14,153 nt of DNA from Pigoraptor vietnamica (GCA_943704525.1 CALSCQ010001260.1:1-14153), one strand, 5' to 3'; counted from the first letter of the stretch, positions 5,645 through 14,153 are shown. A program made the numbers and translations. The notes: generated by a model from the sequence alone, not told the origin.

Positions 5645-8600
5645 TTACTTGATCCACTCGTTCAGTGCACTCAGAATCTCTGCCGACCGCCGCATCGCCG
5701 GGTCGAGCGAAGACGCGAGATCCAGCTGCGCCAGCTTCTCGTGACGGAGTACGTGCATGCGCCACCGTGCGCGAGTGAGTGCGACAGTCACCCGCCGAGG
5801 GTCGCGAAGGAACTTTGTGTTGTCCTCCACAGCGCCAAAGCACACGAGCGCGACGCTTCTCTCCTGACCCTGGAGCTTCTCGGGAGTGTCGACAATGTCC
5901 GGCGGGTTCTCGAAGTACGCCCGCAGCGCGGCCTCGATCGCAATGCGTTGCGTGTGCTGCGGGGTTATGACCGCGACGTGGGTTGCGAGGTACGAGGCCC
6001 CAGCACCCAAGTCCCTCGCGCAGCGGTCGATCTCCGCCAGCCGCTCCACGACCCAGCGCGCTTCGTCATCCAGCGTACACTGCGCCACATCCGTCACGAG
6101 AACGGACTCTACTGCAGCCATGTGCTCGCCGATCGGATCTTCGTGCTCGCGGCGCCGTTGGGCCTTGGGCAAAATCTTGTAGCCAGTCCCGTAGATCGCC
6201 TCGTACACCTTCCCCATGGCCACGGTGGCCGCGCGCCTGTTCGTCGGGAGGAAGACGGAGTGAGGACCGTCGCAGGTCGGCCGTAGCCACTCAAACGCAG
6301 AGCCGAGTCCATGCCGCCCGTCTTCGCGCCCATCCACGTGGAGGACGGGACCGAGTTGGTGGCCGTCGCCCAGGACGAGAAAGCGGGTGGTGTCGCTGAT
6401 GCAGTGCAGGGCGAGCAAGGCGTGCGACATAAGAATCTGGCTGGCCTCGTCGACGACGACCACGTCGAATGCACGCAACGGGCACGCGAGAAAAACCCGC
6501 GCCCTCTCAGCCACGCCGCGTCCGTACTGCTGCAGCGAGTTGAACGCTTCATCGGCCTTGTCGAAAGCAGCGAGGTGCCGTGACTCGTCGCATATGAGAA
6601 CCCATCGCGTGCCATCGCCACGAATGAGCCCAGAAACCGCGACCCCGGCGGCCAAGGGCTTCGTGAACGGCGCAAAATCGCAGAGGCTCCCGTAGATGCC
6701 GTACGGCGTGCCGCCGATCACGCAAGGCGAGTAATGCGTTTCGAGACTCGTCACACTCTTCGCGCGCATTCCCTTGACCCGCTTGCCGAGCTTCGCGACG
6801 CCACGAACGATAGCATGAATGTCATCCTTCACGCCGTCCTCATGCGCCGCACGAATGGCGTCGTCCGCGTGCTCCACAAACTTGTCAAGGAAGCCAGCGG
6901 CTGCGGAGTGCGTGCCTGTGACAACGATGGCGCGAAACGATTGGCCCGCCGCAAGCGCCGAATCGAAGAGCACCTTCGCGCCGTACGTCGACTTCCCGCT
7001 TCCCGCTGGTCCGCTGACGTGCAACAGGCGGCTGTTCACGCGCGCATCCCCCATGTGGAGCGCACGCATGAGACGCATGACGGGCGCCTGCAAGGCCGGC
7101 GGGACGGATGAGCTTGCCGCGTCCAAGCCGAGAAGGTTCTCGACGACCGTTTGCATGTTGACGGCAACGTGGCGAGGCACAACGCAGTATCGTTCTCCGG
7201 GAACGAAGTTGAAGTGGGTGCCGTGAGCGACAACGCGATAAACACCCTCGCGCGCAGAAAGCCGGCCCGCCGCGATCGAGAGCTTTCCGGGCAAACGAAG
7301 GCTGCGCCCGACGTTCGACGGCGACCACTCGAACTGAAAGTCTTCGTCGCGGACATTCAGGATGGGATAGTCGTTGCACGAAGCGACAAACACTGTCAAG
7401 TCCCTGTCTCCGTTGGGCACTCTCAGCGGTGCGACGAAGTTGAGTATCGCGTTGCGCCCGCCCGCTTCCACCGTTTCGCACTCTCCGATGCCCGCGTGAC
7501 CCGCTGATGCTTGCTCTGCGACCGGACGCAGACGCCTCGCTTGAAGCCTCGAGCACTCAGCCGCAGAGTCCATCTGGCACGCAAAGGCAAAGTCGCTCAA
7601 GAGCCTGGAGGCAAGGGGCTGTCTGCGGGCGAGGTGGAACTGCGTTGGACTCTTGTCAGCCTGGAAGCGGACAATATAAACAGCGGCGCACAGCATGAGC
7701 GAGCTTCACCTTCGTTTCCTCGCGCACAACGCACGGCCACCACGGCGAATTCTGCATGAGCACGCCTCGGAGTCCTGCGTTGAAAACGGACACAGGTGAG
7801 ATTCGGCAAAGTGGCGGGATATTATATCGCATACGCACCTTCAAGGAACGTCTTGTGAAATAGGAGGTCCGCGTGTATGGCGCTGTTCAACGACGCGGAA
7901 CGTGGAGAGAGGTCGTTGTCGTCCGGAATTTGCACTGGGGTCATGAAGTCGCCCAAACTGCCTGCGCACTCGGCGCGCGACAGAGGCCAAACCGTCGGCG
8001 TCGCAATGTTCCGCAAGAGCAGCTGTCGCAGCAGCACGAGCTGATCCGCCGCAGAGGAGATTTGCTCCTCAGGCGAGACCTCGGGAAGGTCATCGTCGCC
8101 GCCAGGCACCATCGCTTCGCGCACGAGAGTCAGCAGGGCGCACAAGGACATGCGGCTGACGTCGGCATCGGAAGACTGGAGCGCGCGCTGAAGAAGCTGC
8201 AGACGCAAGCGATGTCCGTGAGTGTGCACGCGAAATGCGATCAGACGCAAACTGAAGGTCGGGCACTTGGGCGCGCTCACCTGCTGAATGGCTCGGCGCT
8301 CTCCGTAGTCCCACGCCGCCACGAGCGCGTGTTCTCCATCCTGCACGAGCAAGAAAACACGACGAATGAGCGATGACTGCGATGCAATGTTAACATTTGA
8401 AGATCGACTCACGTACCATGGTCGCCATGACGTCGTACAGTGCGCGCACAAAGGCCGCCTCGTCCACATCGGTTAACACGATCTCCCCACGACGCTCAAA
8501 GATCCGCACTTCCGACGAAGATCGAGCGTAATTCACCAGAAGCAGCCCAAGACCGACGGGCCTGGACGTGCGCGTGTCAAGCACGACGGATATAAAGCAA

Positions 8601-9640
8601 GCCATGTCGTGTGGACGTCCCCCAACGGCGACGACGCGCATTCCGTTTGGCGTGGGTGCGCCTGTCTCCCACGCAGCCGCCGCAGCCTGCGCCTCGCGCG
8701 ACCACGCCATGCGCTGCGCGCAAGTTCCGGGAGCATCGCGAGACAAACGCGGTTGCATTAGCGACTCAATGTCCACCACACCGGCGTCGGCGAGACGGCG
8801 CTTCGACGCACGCGAGACGGACGGGCACACGTCGACCGCACGATCACGCATCGCATCCTCCCGGCATTGCGGAAGATTCGGACACGAGGCGCAGGCATCG
8901 CCAATGCGATATGGCGGCGCGTCCGAGGCAAGGACGGCGTGCAGACGGCGAAGAAGCGTCCTCAGCGGGCCCTCAACGGCCGACAGCGGCACGACCGACG
9001 GGCTTTGCGCATTCAACAGCCACACCCCGGCGACGTCGTTCATGAGAAAAACGCAGCCCTTCTCATTCAGCACCTTCGAGTTGAGCTCTGCGACGACGGG
9101 CTCGAGAAAGATGCGGTAGAGCCCCACCTGGGCAGCATGGTCCGCGCGGACGGACGCAGACGCTTTCGCATCCACGATTGTTACGCGAAATCGGCAGTGT
9201 CGCGCGTGGCCGGCCGGCTCAACGCATAGGAAGTCGGGTCGATACGACGAGAAGCGAACCTTGGCCGCGTCGACACCGCACGCGCCGAGTTCGCGGTCGC
9301 TTGGAGTGAAGGATGCGTTGTAAATCCAGACGGACTTGATCCTTTCGTTCCGCTGGAGCTGCTCTACCGCGCCACAGAGGGCCGCTCTGCCGCCATCCTT
9401 GGCGCCCTTGCTGCAGTCCACGAAGCAGACCCCGCTGTTAGACTCCAATCGCTCGCACGCGCTCTTTTCCCAGTCGTATCCCTTCGTGAACGCGCCTTCC
9501 TGCGCGGCGTTGACGGCGGGAGAGCCGTTCGGCCCATCGCCGCCATAGTGCTGACGCGGCTTCCAGGCCACGTCGGCAAGGTAGCGCTCGCACTCCCCGC
9601 GCGCAAAGAACTTGGCGATGCCGCTGATTGTGAGCGCCAT
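5645..9640 (-). CDS. Dna2-like protein: Cas4/RecB-type Fe-S nuclease fused to UPF1/Dna2-type SF1 helicase, four exons
   Basis: Model of 1268 residues: exons 9640-8417, 8340-7839, 7774-7710 and 7660-5645; introns 76, 64 and 49 nt, all GT-AG and frame-preserving. The ATG at 9638-9640 follows an in-frame TTG. The N-terminus resembles TM0106-type RecB-like nucleases: ALTISGIAKFF with Cys17, G-x-x-WE, catalytic Asp136 (PDF), Asp157-x-Lys159 (VDAKAS), Gln171-x3-Tyr175, and Cys250, 253 and 259 (CASCPNLPQC). With Cys17 these match the four Fe-S ligands of Cas4/Dna2. The C-terminal SF1 helicase has GPAGSGKST (~814), VVVDEASQ (~999), LVLGDGHQLGPV (~1025), PTNRRA, TPEKLQGQE (~1187) and VALTRAR (~1222). 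Eukaryotic Dna2 uses this nuclease-helicase pair to trim flaps and resect DNA ends; this protein resembles the shorter TM0106-helicase fusions more than canonical Dna2. Intron 1 has an alternative acceptor 36 nt earlier. The second and third introns are less certain because the linker between nuclease and helicase is poorly conserved. Confidence 0.85.
7710..7774 (-). other. Predicted 65-nt micro-exon of the Dna2-like gene
   Basis: It completes one split Gly codon and then encodes 21 residues (LRGVLMQNSPWWPCVVREET plus Lys). The intron before it ends TTTTCAACGCAG and the one after it starts GTGAAG. The paired-Trp stretch recalls the 'KPxWW' segment that follows the nuclease in TM0106-helicase fusions. 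Without this exon the frames of the upstream and downstream exons do not join. The 49-nt intron after it is the shortest in the window, so this is the weakest part of the gene model. Confidence 0.5.
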
Positions 9641-9689
9641 GTGACACAAGGGCAGTTCCTCACCTTAACTGAAAGTGAAGTGAAAGTTT

Positions 9690-9697
9690 TATTTATA
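9690..9697 (-). promoter_or_regulatory. TATA box of the Dna2-like gene
   Basis: TATAAATA on the minus strand, 50-57 nt upstream of the ATG at 9640. The CCAAT units lie further upstream on the same side. Confidence 0.65.
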
Positions 9698-9741
9698 CCT
9701 ACTACATGTTACACCCTACACACGATAACAGTGATAGCAAC

Positions 9742-9843
9742 AGTCCGTGACGCGCAAGTGCAGCTGAGCAGCCAATCAGAGAATGGAGCGCTTTGAATCA
9801 TCCAATCAGAGTGCGCGCCTTGGCTGTTATCGGCGTCAATGAC
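9742..9843 (+). repeat. CCAAT repeat unit, copy 2 (right divergent promoter)
   Basis: A full-length unit from AGTCCGTGACGCGCAAG to GGCGTCAATGAC with two CCAAT boxes. The core from GAGCAGCCAATC through GGCGTCA is identical or nearly so to copy 1, 7.2 kb away. A short spacer (TTAATGGAAT) separates it from copy 3. Confidence 0.9.
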
Positions 9844-9853
9844 TTAATGGAAT

Positions 9854-9953
9854 AGTCCGTGACGCGCAAGTGCAGCTGAGCAGCCAATCAGAGAATGGAG
9901 CGCTTTGAATCATCCAATCAAAGCGCGCGCCTTGGCTGTTATCGGCGTCAATG
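9854..9953 (+). repeat. CCAAT repeat unit, copy 3 (right divergent promoter)
   Basis: A tandem direct copy of the preceding unit. The visible differences are a GAGTG to AAGCG change after the second CCAAT box and the end point. It abuts copy 4 with no spacer. Confidence 0.9.
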
Positions 9954-10023
9954 AGTCCGTGACGCACGAGTGCAGTTGATCATCCAATCAGAGTGCGCGC
10001 CTTGACAGTTATCGGCGTCAGTG
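9954..10023 (+). repeat. Shortened CCAAT repeat unit, copy 4 (right divergent promoter)
   Basis: Begins AGTCCGTGACGCACGAG and ends GGCGTCAGTG like the others, but lacks about 33 bp that hold the first CCAAT box; only ATCCAATCAGAG remains. It is the copy nearest the plus-strand gene. Confidence 0.85.
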
Positions 10024-10066
10024 CGGTGGACTACTCACTCCCAGTGTTTACTCTCGTGGTTGCGAC

Positions 10067-10073
10067 TATTTAA
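10067..10073 (+). promoter_or_regulatory. TATA-like box of the WD40-linked gene
   Basis: TATTTAA, 56-62 nt before the ATG at 10129, a spacing similar to that of the divergent Dna2-like gene on the other side. Confidence 0.45.
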
Positions 10074-10128
10074 CAGCTTCGCCTCCAAAGCCAAAGTGGC
10101 ACTCACCTTCGGGTACGCTCTTCCAAAC

Positions 10129-10773
10129 ATGGCGTCTTCCTCTGCTCAAAACATTTTTGCGGACATGCACGGCGTTCTCGCTGATTGTGTAAGAGAAAAC
10201 GATCGCGCGCGATTTGTTTCCGCTTTCGTTTCCGCTCTCACGAACGCTGTGCCAGACGACGTCGCGGTCCAGCAGTTCGGCGGGGAGGTCGCCAAGAAGT
10301 TGTGGGACTTCGCCCACTCTGCTCGAGTTGTTGGTCGCGCTCGCAAGACTCACTTTGATATCAATTCTCGTCGCAAGTATGGCCCACGGGACATCAACCT
10401 GCGCTTTTCGGACTGCGTCGCCATGCTACGACGTGCCGCCGAGGGGGACGAAGCGTGCGCGAAGATCATCGCCGATATGTACGAAGGACGCCGGGAGGGC
10501 GCGCCTGACTGCCAGACGAAGGCGGCGGACACGTGCACCCACGTGACTGACGAAGGGGACTTCTGTTGGTGCGGGGTCTTCGAGAGCACGCTGCTTTCAA
10601 TAGGTATGCACAGACGCACATTAAAGCAATGGTTGGGTTGTCCCAACTCACTTATTCTGCTGCAGGACCATCTGCACGTCCTGGGCGCAAGCGGAAGGCC
10701 GTTTCTTCGCCCGAACGGGCGCCACGAACAAGTATGTTGGCGCGGCTGTGTGCGTTTGAGTGTATACGTCCCT

Positions 10774-10846
<73 letters not shown>

Positions 10847-11775
10847 GTACTACACGCTCTTTTTCTTATACCACACGACACTTTGCTGTTCTTCTTCTAA
10901 CACTCTGTGGCCGCAGGGCCTCCCCAGGCGTTGACAGAAACCGCAGTCTGGGTACAGCATTCCCTCGACAACGTCGGGACTCCATTTTTAAATTCCCTGT
11001 CGCCGCTCTATATTAGTGGCGTCGCCTTCCCGGCCCCGATGACTCCCCAATACCCAGTGAACAGTACCGCGGGGTCTCCTGCGGCGGGGGCGATGTTGTC
11101 ACCCTTGTGGGGGGCGGCTGCGCTCGAGCGCGAGCGGCTGCAACTGGAGGACGCCGCCAACGTGCGTGCCCACCACGCGGAGGAGCTCGCGCAGTCGCGC
11201 ACGGGGCTGCAGCGGACTGCCCAGCAGCTGGCGGGGACGTCGTGGGCGGGCGATTTGTCCTTGCTGGCCGAAGCGACGATGGCCGACACGATGGACGAAC
11301 AGCGCGTCGCATCGCCGCCGACGAATAGCGCGACCACCGGCGCCCTTGCGCAGTTGGCAGGTGGCGACGGCACCGGTGCGATCACCTCGCAATCGCCGGC
11401 GACGAACAGCGCGATGGCCATCACGTCGGCTGGCGCCGGTTCGGGCACTGAAACTTCAGCGACTTTCGAGGCGACATCCGTCGTCTTTGCGCAGCAGGAT
11501 ATTGGCGGATCGCGAGGGGCAGATCGTGACGGCGGCGAAGAAGGTCTCGTCGCTCGATTTCGTTCCATGTTACTCTTAGCGGTCGAGTGGCACGAGGCGA
11601 GGCTCCGTTCCAGCCGTACGCCCCGTCGTTTGCCACTGGATGGTCTTCTCGAGAAACTTCGACCACACATGGACGGCTCGCGAAACGTGCTGTTTATTTA
11701 TCGCGCTATCCGCTCTTGGGCCAAAACGGGTGACGATGTGTCAACTCTTGCGGATTTTGTGTTCCGCGACCTTTT
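10129..11775 (+). CDS. N-terminal part of a WD40 protein, unknown domain, three exons
   Basis: Starts at ATG 10129 in good context (AAACATGG). Exons are 10129-10603, 10666-10731 and 10917 onward; introns are 62 nt (GTATGC to CTGCAG) and 185 nt (GTATGT to CCGCAG), both phase 1 and frame-preserving. The first ~158 residues are compact and mixed, with a Cys/His-containing end (CTHVTDEGDFCWCG). Exon 2 encodes a basic GRKRK cluster that could be a nuclear localisation signal. Exon 3 has a Pro/Ser/Ala-rich linker, a likely coiled coil (LERERLQLEDAANVRAHHAE), two short TNSA-containing Ser/Thr/Ala-rich stretches, and a helical segment around 11560-11770. I do not recognise a family. The frame continues open to 12223, but from about 11775 the coding signal moves to another frame that carries WD40 repeats. 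The two parts probably form one protein of roughly 1060 residues, joined by a short intron or separated by a one-base error. A separate gene for the WD40 part is possible. Confidence 0.6.
10773..10841 (+). repeat. (CT)n microsatellite inside an intron
   Basis: About 65 bases of nearly pure CT repeats in the 185-nt intron 10732-10916. It explains why this intron is longer than the others and may act as an extended pyrimidine tract. A likely polymorphic site. Confidence 0.95.
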
Positions 11776-13570
11776 TCGTACCTGGGATTGCCGGCGGCGT
11801 GATCGCGGAGGCCGACGAGCTGCGAAAGCGACCGGGGCGGTTTTACGTGGAGTGGGAAGCGTCCGGTTCTCTCAGTGCGCTGCTGTGGGAGTCGTCAACG
11901 GGCAGCCCATCCACTTGTTGCGTAGCGACCATGTTGCGAGGGGTGACGTCGTGCGTTTTGTCGGGCCACGAAGACGGGTCGGTTTGGATGTGGGACTTCT
12001 CGACGGGCACGAAATTGGCAGAGCCTATGCGCTCGCACTCCGGCGCGGTGTGCGGTTTGACTGCCGTCGGCGGCACAGTTGTGGTGTCGGGAGGGGACGA
12101 CGGATATGTTTGTGTTTACGATCTGCCGCGAGGCCAGCTTTTGCGCAGGATGCACGGACACGAGGGTGGGGTGAAGTGCTTGACTGCGGTGGGCCCGCGC
12201 GTGGCGTCGGTGGCATGCCGTGACGTGACGGTGCGCGTCTGGGAGGTGATACAGAGGGGTGAATTGCTGTTCGAGATAAAGGAGGCTGGCGACATGGACT
12301 GTATCGCGTCGGACGGGAATTTCATCTATGGCGGGTGCAGCGACGGCATCCGCGTTTGGAACGTGTCGGACTCTACAGTACAGCGAGTGACGTTGATACT
12401 AGGCGCAGCACCCTTTATTGTCCGCTCTATTTCGATCATCGGAGACTTCATCGTGTCGGGCGACGGGAGGATGTGGCGCGTTTGGAGCGTGCGGACATGG
12501 GAGTTCGTGGAGGCGTTTTTTCGTTTGATAAATGTGCGGAGTTTTTCAGGGACTATGACGGGATCGAGCACTATGGGGCGCCATTCTTTTCGAGGCTTGG
12601 GCGCGACACTTCCGAGTTCCCGTTTTTCGAAGTACGGTGTGCGACGGCGTTGGGCGATCGTGTTGTTCTCGGAGGATGGGACGGCCGCGTGCGCGTTGTG
12701 GATTTTGCAACGTTGAAGACGCAGGGGAATTGCTCCGCCGGCGACATCAGCGTGCCGGTTGTAGCCGTGTCGGGCGACGGTTTCGTGGGGTCGGCTGGAA
12801 AAACGTTTTTGGTTTGGGATTCGGCGACGGGACAGAATAACGTGCGCGAAGTTAGCTTGGGTGAAAGGAGGGGGACAATGACCTACATTGCGTCGGCGGC
12901 GCATATGACATTATTGGGGTGGGGCGACGGAGTTGATATCCTGGATGCCATGGGACAGCGAGTGCGAACGTTGGAGGGTAGTTGCTGTGTCGAGTGGTCC
13001 GAAGAACGGATCGTGTCGGGCAACGACTTCGGGTCGCTTTGTTTTTGGAATTTGACGACAGGGGCTCGAGAGAGAGTGATCCCTGGAACACACAACGGCC
13101 GGTTGTTATGCATTGCCGCAAACGCCAACAGCCGCTTACTCGTGACTGGGGGATGCGACGGATGGGTGAATGTTTGGGATGCGCAACTGGTGCGCGCGGC
13201 GAGAGTTCATGTTGGTTCTGCGGTGCAGTGCGTGGCCGCGGGAGGTGATTATATCGTCGCGGGGTGCCGCAGCAAGTTGGTCATTATGAAGTCGACGACC
13301 ATCGGCGATCCTGTTGTAACCGCGGTCGACAACGGTCGCGACATTCGGTGCGTCGCTTTGATCCCTGGCAATCGCGTCGTGTCGGGCGGATTCGACAGAA
13401 TTTTACGTGTTCATGACCTCGAGACGGGGGTCGAACACGAACGCAGCCGCACCCAATTCAATGCTGCGATTGCGTCGATGGCGTATCACGAGGCCAGCGA
13501 CGTCTTGGCGTTCGGCCTCGAAAGCGGACGTTTTTATTTTGTGCGGCAGTTTGTTCGCTCGATGCAATGA
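11733..13570 (+). CDS. WD40-repeat region (about 14 blades), with one internal frame change
   Basis: Two frames carry WD40-type repeats end to end: 11820-12515 in one and about 12521-13570 in another. I count about 13-14 blades, for example VTSCVLSGHEDGSVWMWDF, GTVVVSGGDDGYVCVYDL, RLLVTGGCDGWVNVWDA and NRVVSGGFDRILRVHDL. This fits two seven-bladed propellers. WD40 propellers are protein-interaction scaffolds with no catalysis of their own. The switch happens at a six-T run (12516-12521): reading the run with one more base keeps blades in register. The Gly-Gly/Ser-Gly-Asp turns are kept but the closing Trp-Asp varies, as in divergent WD40 proteins. An ATG at 11733 lies in the first WD40 frame, so a separate start is formally possible. 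More likely this is the C-terminal part of the gene starting at 10129. No canonical AATAAA is seen after the stop, only an A/T-rich AATATTTATT. Confidence 0.72.
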
Positions 13571-13692
13571 ACGAGCTTGTCGTAATATTTATTGTCGCAG
13601 CCTGTTCTCTTACTTTTTTAACATCAGTGCCATCACCTCTCAGAGGCTAGGAGCGCCCACCGCACGCATGCATGCGCCATGCGGTGTCCTGT

Positions 13693-13758
13693 TAGTGTGT
13701 GTGCATGTCTGCGTGTGTATGCATGGCTGCGCGCGCGCGTGTGTGTGTATATGCACGC
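13693..13758. repeat. Alternating purine-pyrimidine GT/GC tract
   Basis: A tract rich in GTGTGT, GCGCGCGCGT and TATATGCACGCG between the WD40 gene and the right repeat arm. Long alternating purine-pyrimidine runs can adopt Z-DNA; it may be only a simple-sequence tract. Confidence 0.6.
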
Positions 13759-13775
13759 GTAACTGTGTTTGGCGC

Positions 13776-14153
13776 CAAACGCCCACACCCGCCAGAAACA
13801 AACTCTCTCAACACAAGCAGCCGTTCATTAGCACTCCAATCGCGATGCGCGCACGATCCGCAGCCAAGAGCGGTCAGACCGATTCGGCAGCGGATCGTCG
13901 GTTGCGACTCCCAGCACGCGCCCCACCGCCTCCACTTGGCCGTTCGTCTCTCGCGTAGGAATGAACGAGCGCGACGCGTCCGTTCGCAACGCGCGACACT
14001 TCTCGACAAAGCGAATGGCTTCGGCCGCTTTTGCGTTTGCCCACAGCCCAACGACAACGGCCGACACCATGCCCACCCTCCCGTGCCCTCCCCGGCAGTG
14101 CACGTACACGACGCCGCGGCTCTGCGAGACGCTCAAGATGTGTTCGGCGAGAG
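13776..14153 (-). repeat. Right arm of terminal inverted repeat
   Basis: This is the reverse-complement partner of the left arm. The inner limit is near 13776, where the match to left positions ~380-386 ends. Compared with the left arm it has one extra G in a GGG run near 13911, a shorter GA/CT tract near 13802-13808, and scattered substitutions. The outer 115 bp (14039-14153) are identical to 1-115. Identity falls from the outer end inward, the pattern expected from gene conversion of the ends or from a contig that stops where two repeat copies become indistinguishable. Confidence 0.93.
13828..14151 (-). CDS. Dual-specificity/tyrosine phosphatase fragment, right copy (5' end outside window)
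   Basis: This is the mirror copy of the phosphatase fragment at the left end, in the same inward orientation, with the HC-x5-R loop intact. In the aligned phosphatase part I see two amino-acid changes against the left copy (Gly to Glu after FV, Pro to Arg in the TPET stretch) and three silent changes. An extra G near 13911 moves the frame, so this copy ends at a stop codon at 13828-13830 soon after the conserved part. The N-terminal half lies beyond the window. With only the C-terminal half visible I cannot tell whether a full gene exists outside. Two convergent partial copies at the two ends fit a gene that sits in, or was captured by, a terminal repeat. Confidence 0.48.
   Translation of the reverse strand, partial: LAEHILSVSQSRGVVYVHCRGGHGRVGMVSAVVVGLWANAKAAEAIRFVEKCRALRTDASRSFIPTRETNGQVEAVGRVLGVATDDPLPNRSDRSWLRIVRASRLEC

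Noticed and set aside
5387-6286. Long plus-strand open frame (299 codons) opposite the helicase 3' half
   Set aside because: It is antisense to the conserved SF1 helicase motifs, Arg-rich without any motif, and explained by GC-rich codon mirroring.
8377-8416. A 40-nt intron in the Dna2-like gene using the first AG acceptor
   Set aside because: The second acceptor gives a 76-nt intron with a real pyrimidine tract, close in size to the other introns, and a better join (DGEHALVAAWDYGE after the nuclease).
2829-9640. A DISARM-like or other bacterial defence island, suggested by a DUF1998-type helicase next to a nuclease-helicase
   Set aside because: Introns, TATA/CCAAT promoters and divergent gene layout point to a eukaryotic genome. 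No methylase or PLD gene is present, and the similarity is at domain level only.
9742-10023. A CRISPR array, suggested by regularly repeated units
   Set aside because: Units are ~100 bp and nearly adjacent without unique spacers of constant size; they are promoter repeats with CCAAT boxes.
12503-12549. A short intron ending at TTTTTCAG (12549) instead of the frame change at the T run
   Set aside because: The acceptor looks good, but the only phase-compatible donors nearby (GTTCGT, GTTTTT) are poor and the removed part would delete plausible linker sequence; kept only as a minor alternative.

Overview
The window looks like eukaryotic nuclear-type DNA, GC-rich, of a kind that could come from a protist, an alga or an invertebrate; I cannot name the host. 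Coding sequences are interrupted by short GT-AG introns (about 49-185 nt). Promoter regions carry TATA-like and CCAAT boxes, and no ribosome-binding sites or bacterial operon spacing are seen. Two reconstructed genes encode DNA-repair-type helicases with all the classical motifs.

Layout, left to right. (1) 1-386 is the left arm of an inverted repeat whose other arm is 13776-14153. The outermost 115 bp are identical in both arms, and both arms encode a dual-specificity-phosphatase fragment (HC-x5-R loop) that runs off the window edge. (2) 387-1567 has no confident gene. It holds a CACGTG palindrome, a CRE palindrome, a possible small ORF and a hairpin. (3) 1568-2479 (-) is a two-exon gene for an unrecognised nuclear-looking zinc-ribbon protein. 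(4) 2480-2828 is a divergent promoter with a CCAAT repeat cassette. (5) 2829-5415 (+) is a four-exon Hrq1/MrfA-like DEAH helicase with a C-terminal DUF1998/MZB-type cysteine cluster. (6) 5645-9640 (-) is a four-exon Dna2-like protein: Cas4/RecB-type Fe-S nuclease plus UPF1/Dna2-type SF1 helicase. (7) 9641-10128 is a second divergent promoter with three more copies of the same CCAAT cassette. (8) 10129-13570 (+) is an exon-containing gene with an unrecognised N-terminal part, followed by about 14 WD40-like blades; two reading-frame shifts at T runs interrupt it.

The four central genes form two divergent pairs. The two nucleic-acid enzymes face each other in the middle, and both pairs are driven from promoters built on one repeated ~100-bp CCAAT unit. 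The simplest inference is one co-regulated module: nuclease-helicase, second helicase, zinc-ribbon protein and WD40 scaffold. It may be carried on a large element bounded by long inverted repeats. No transposase, integrase, reverse transcriptase, polymerase or capsid gene was recognised, so the mobile-element reading is a hypothesis. The inverted repeat could also partly reflect where an assembly graph collapsed.
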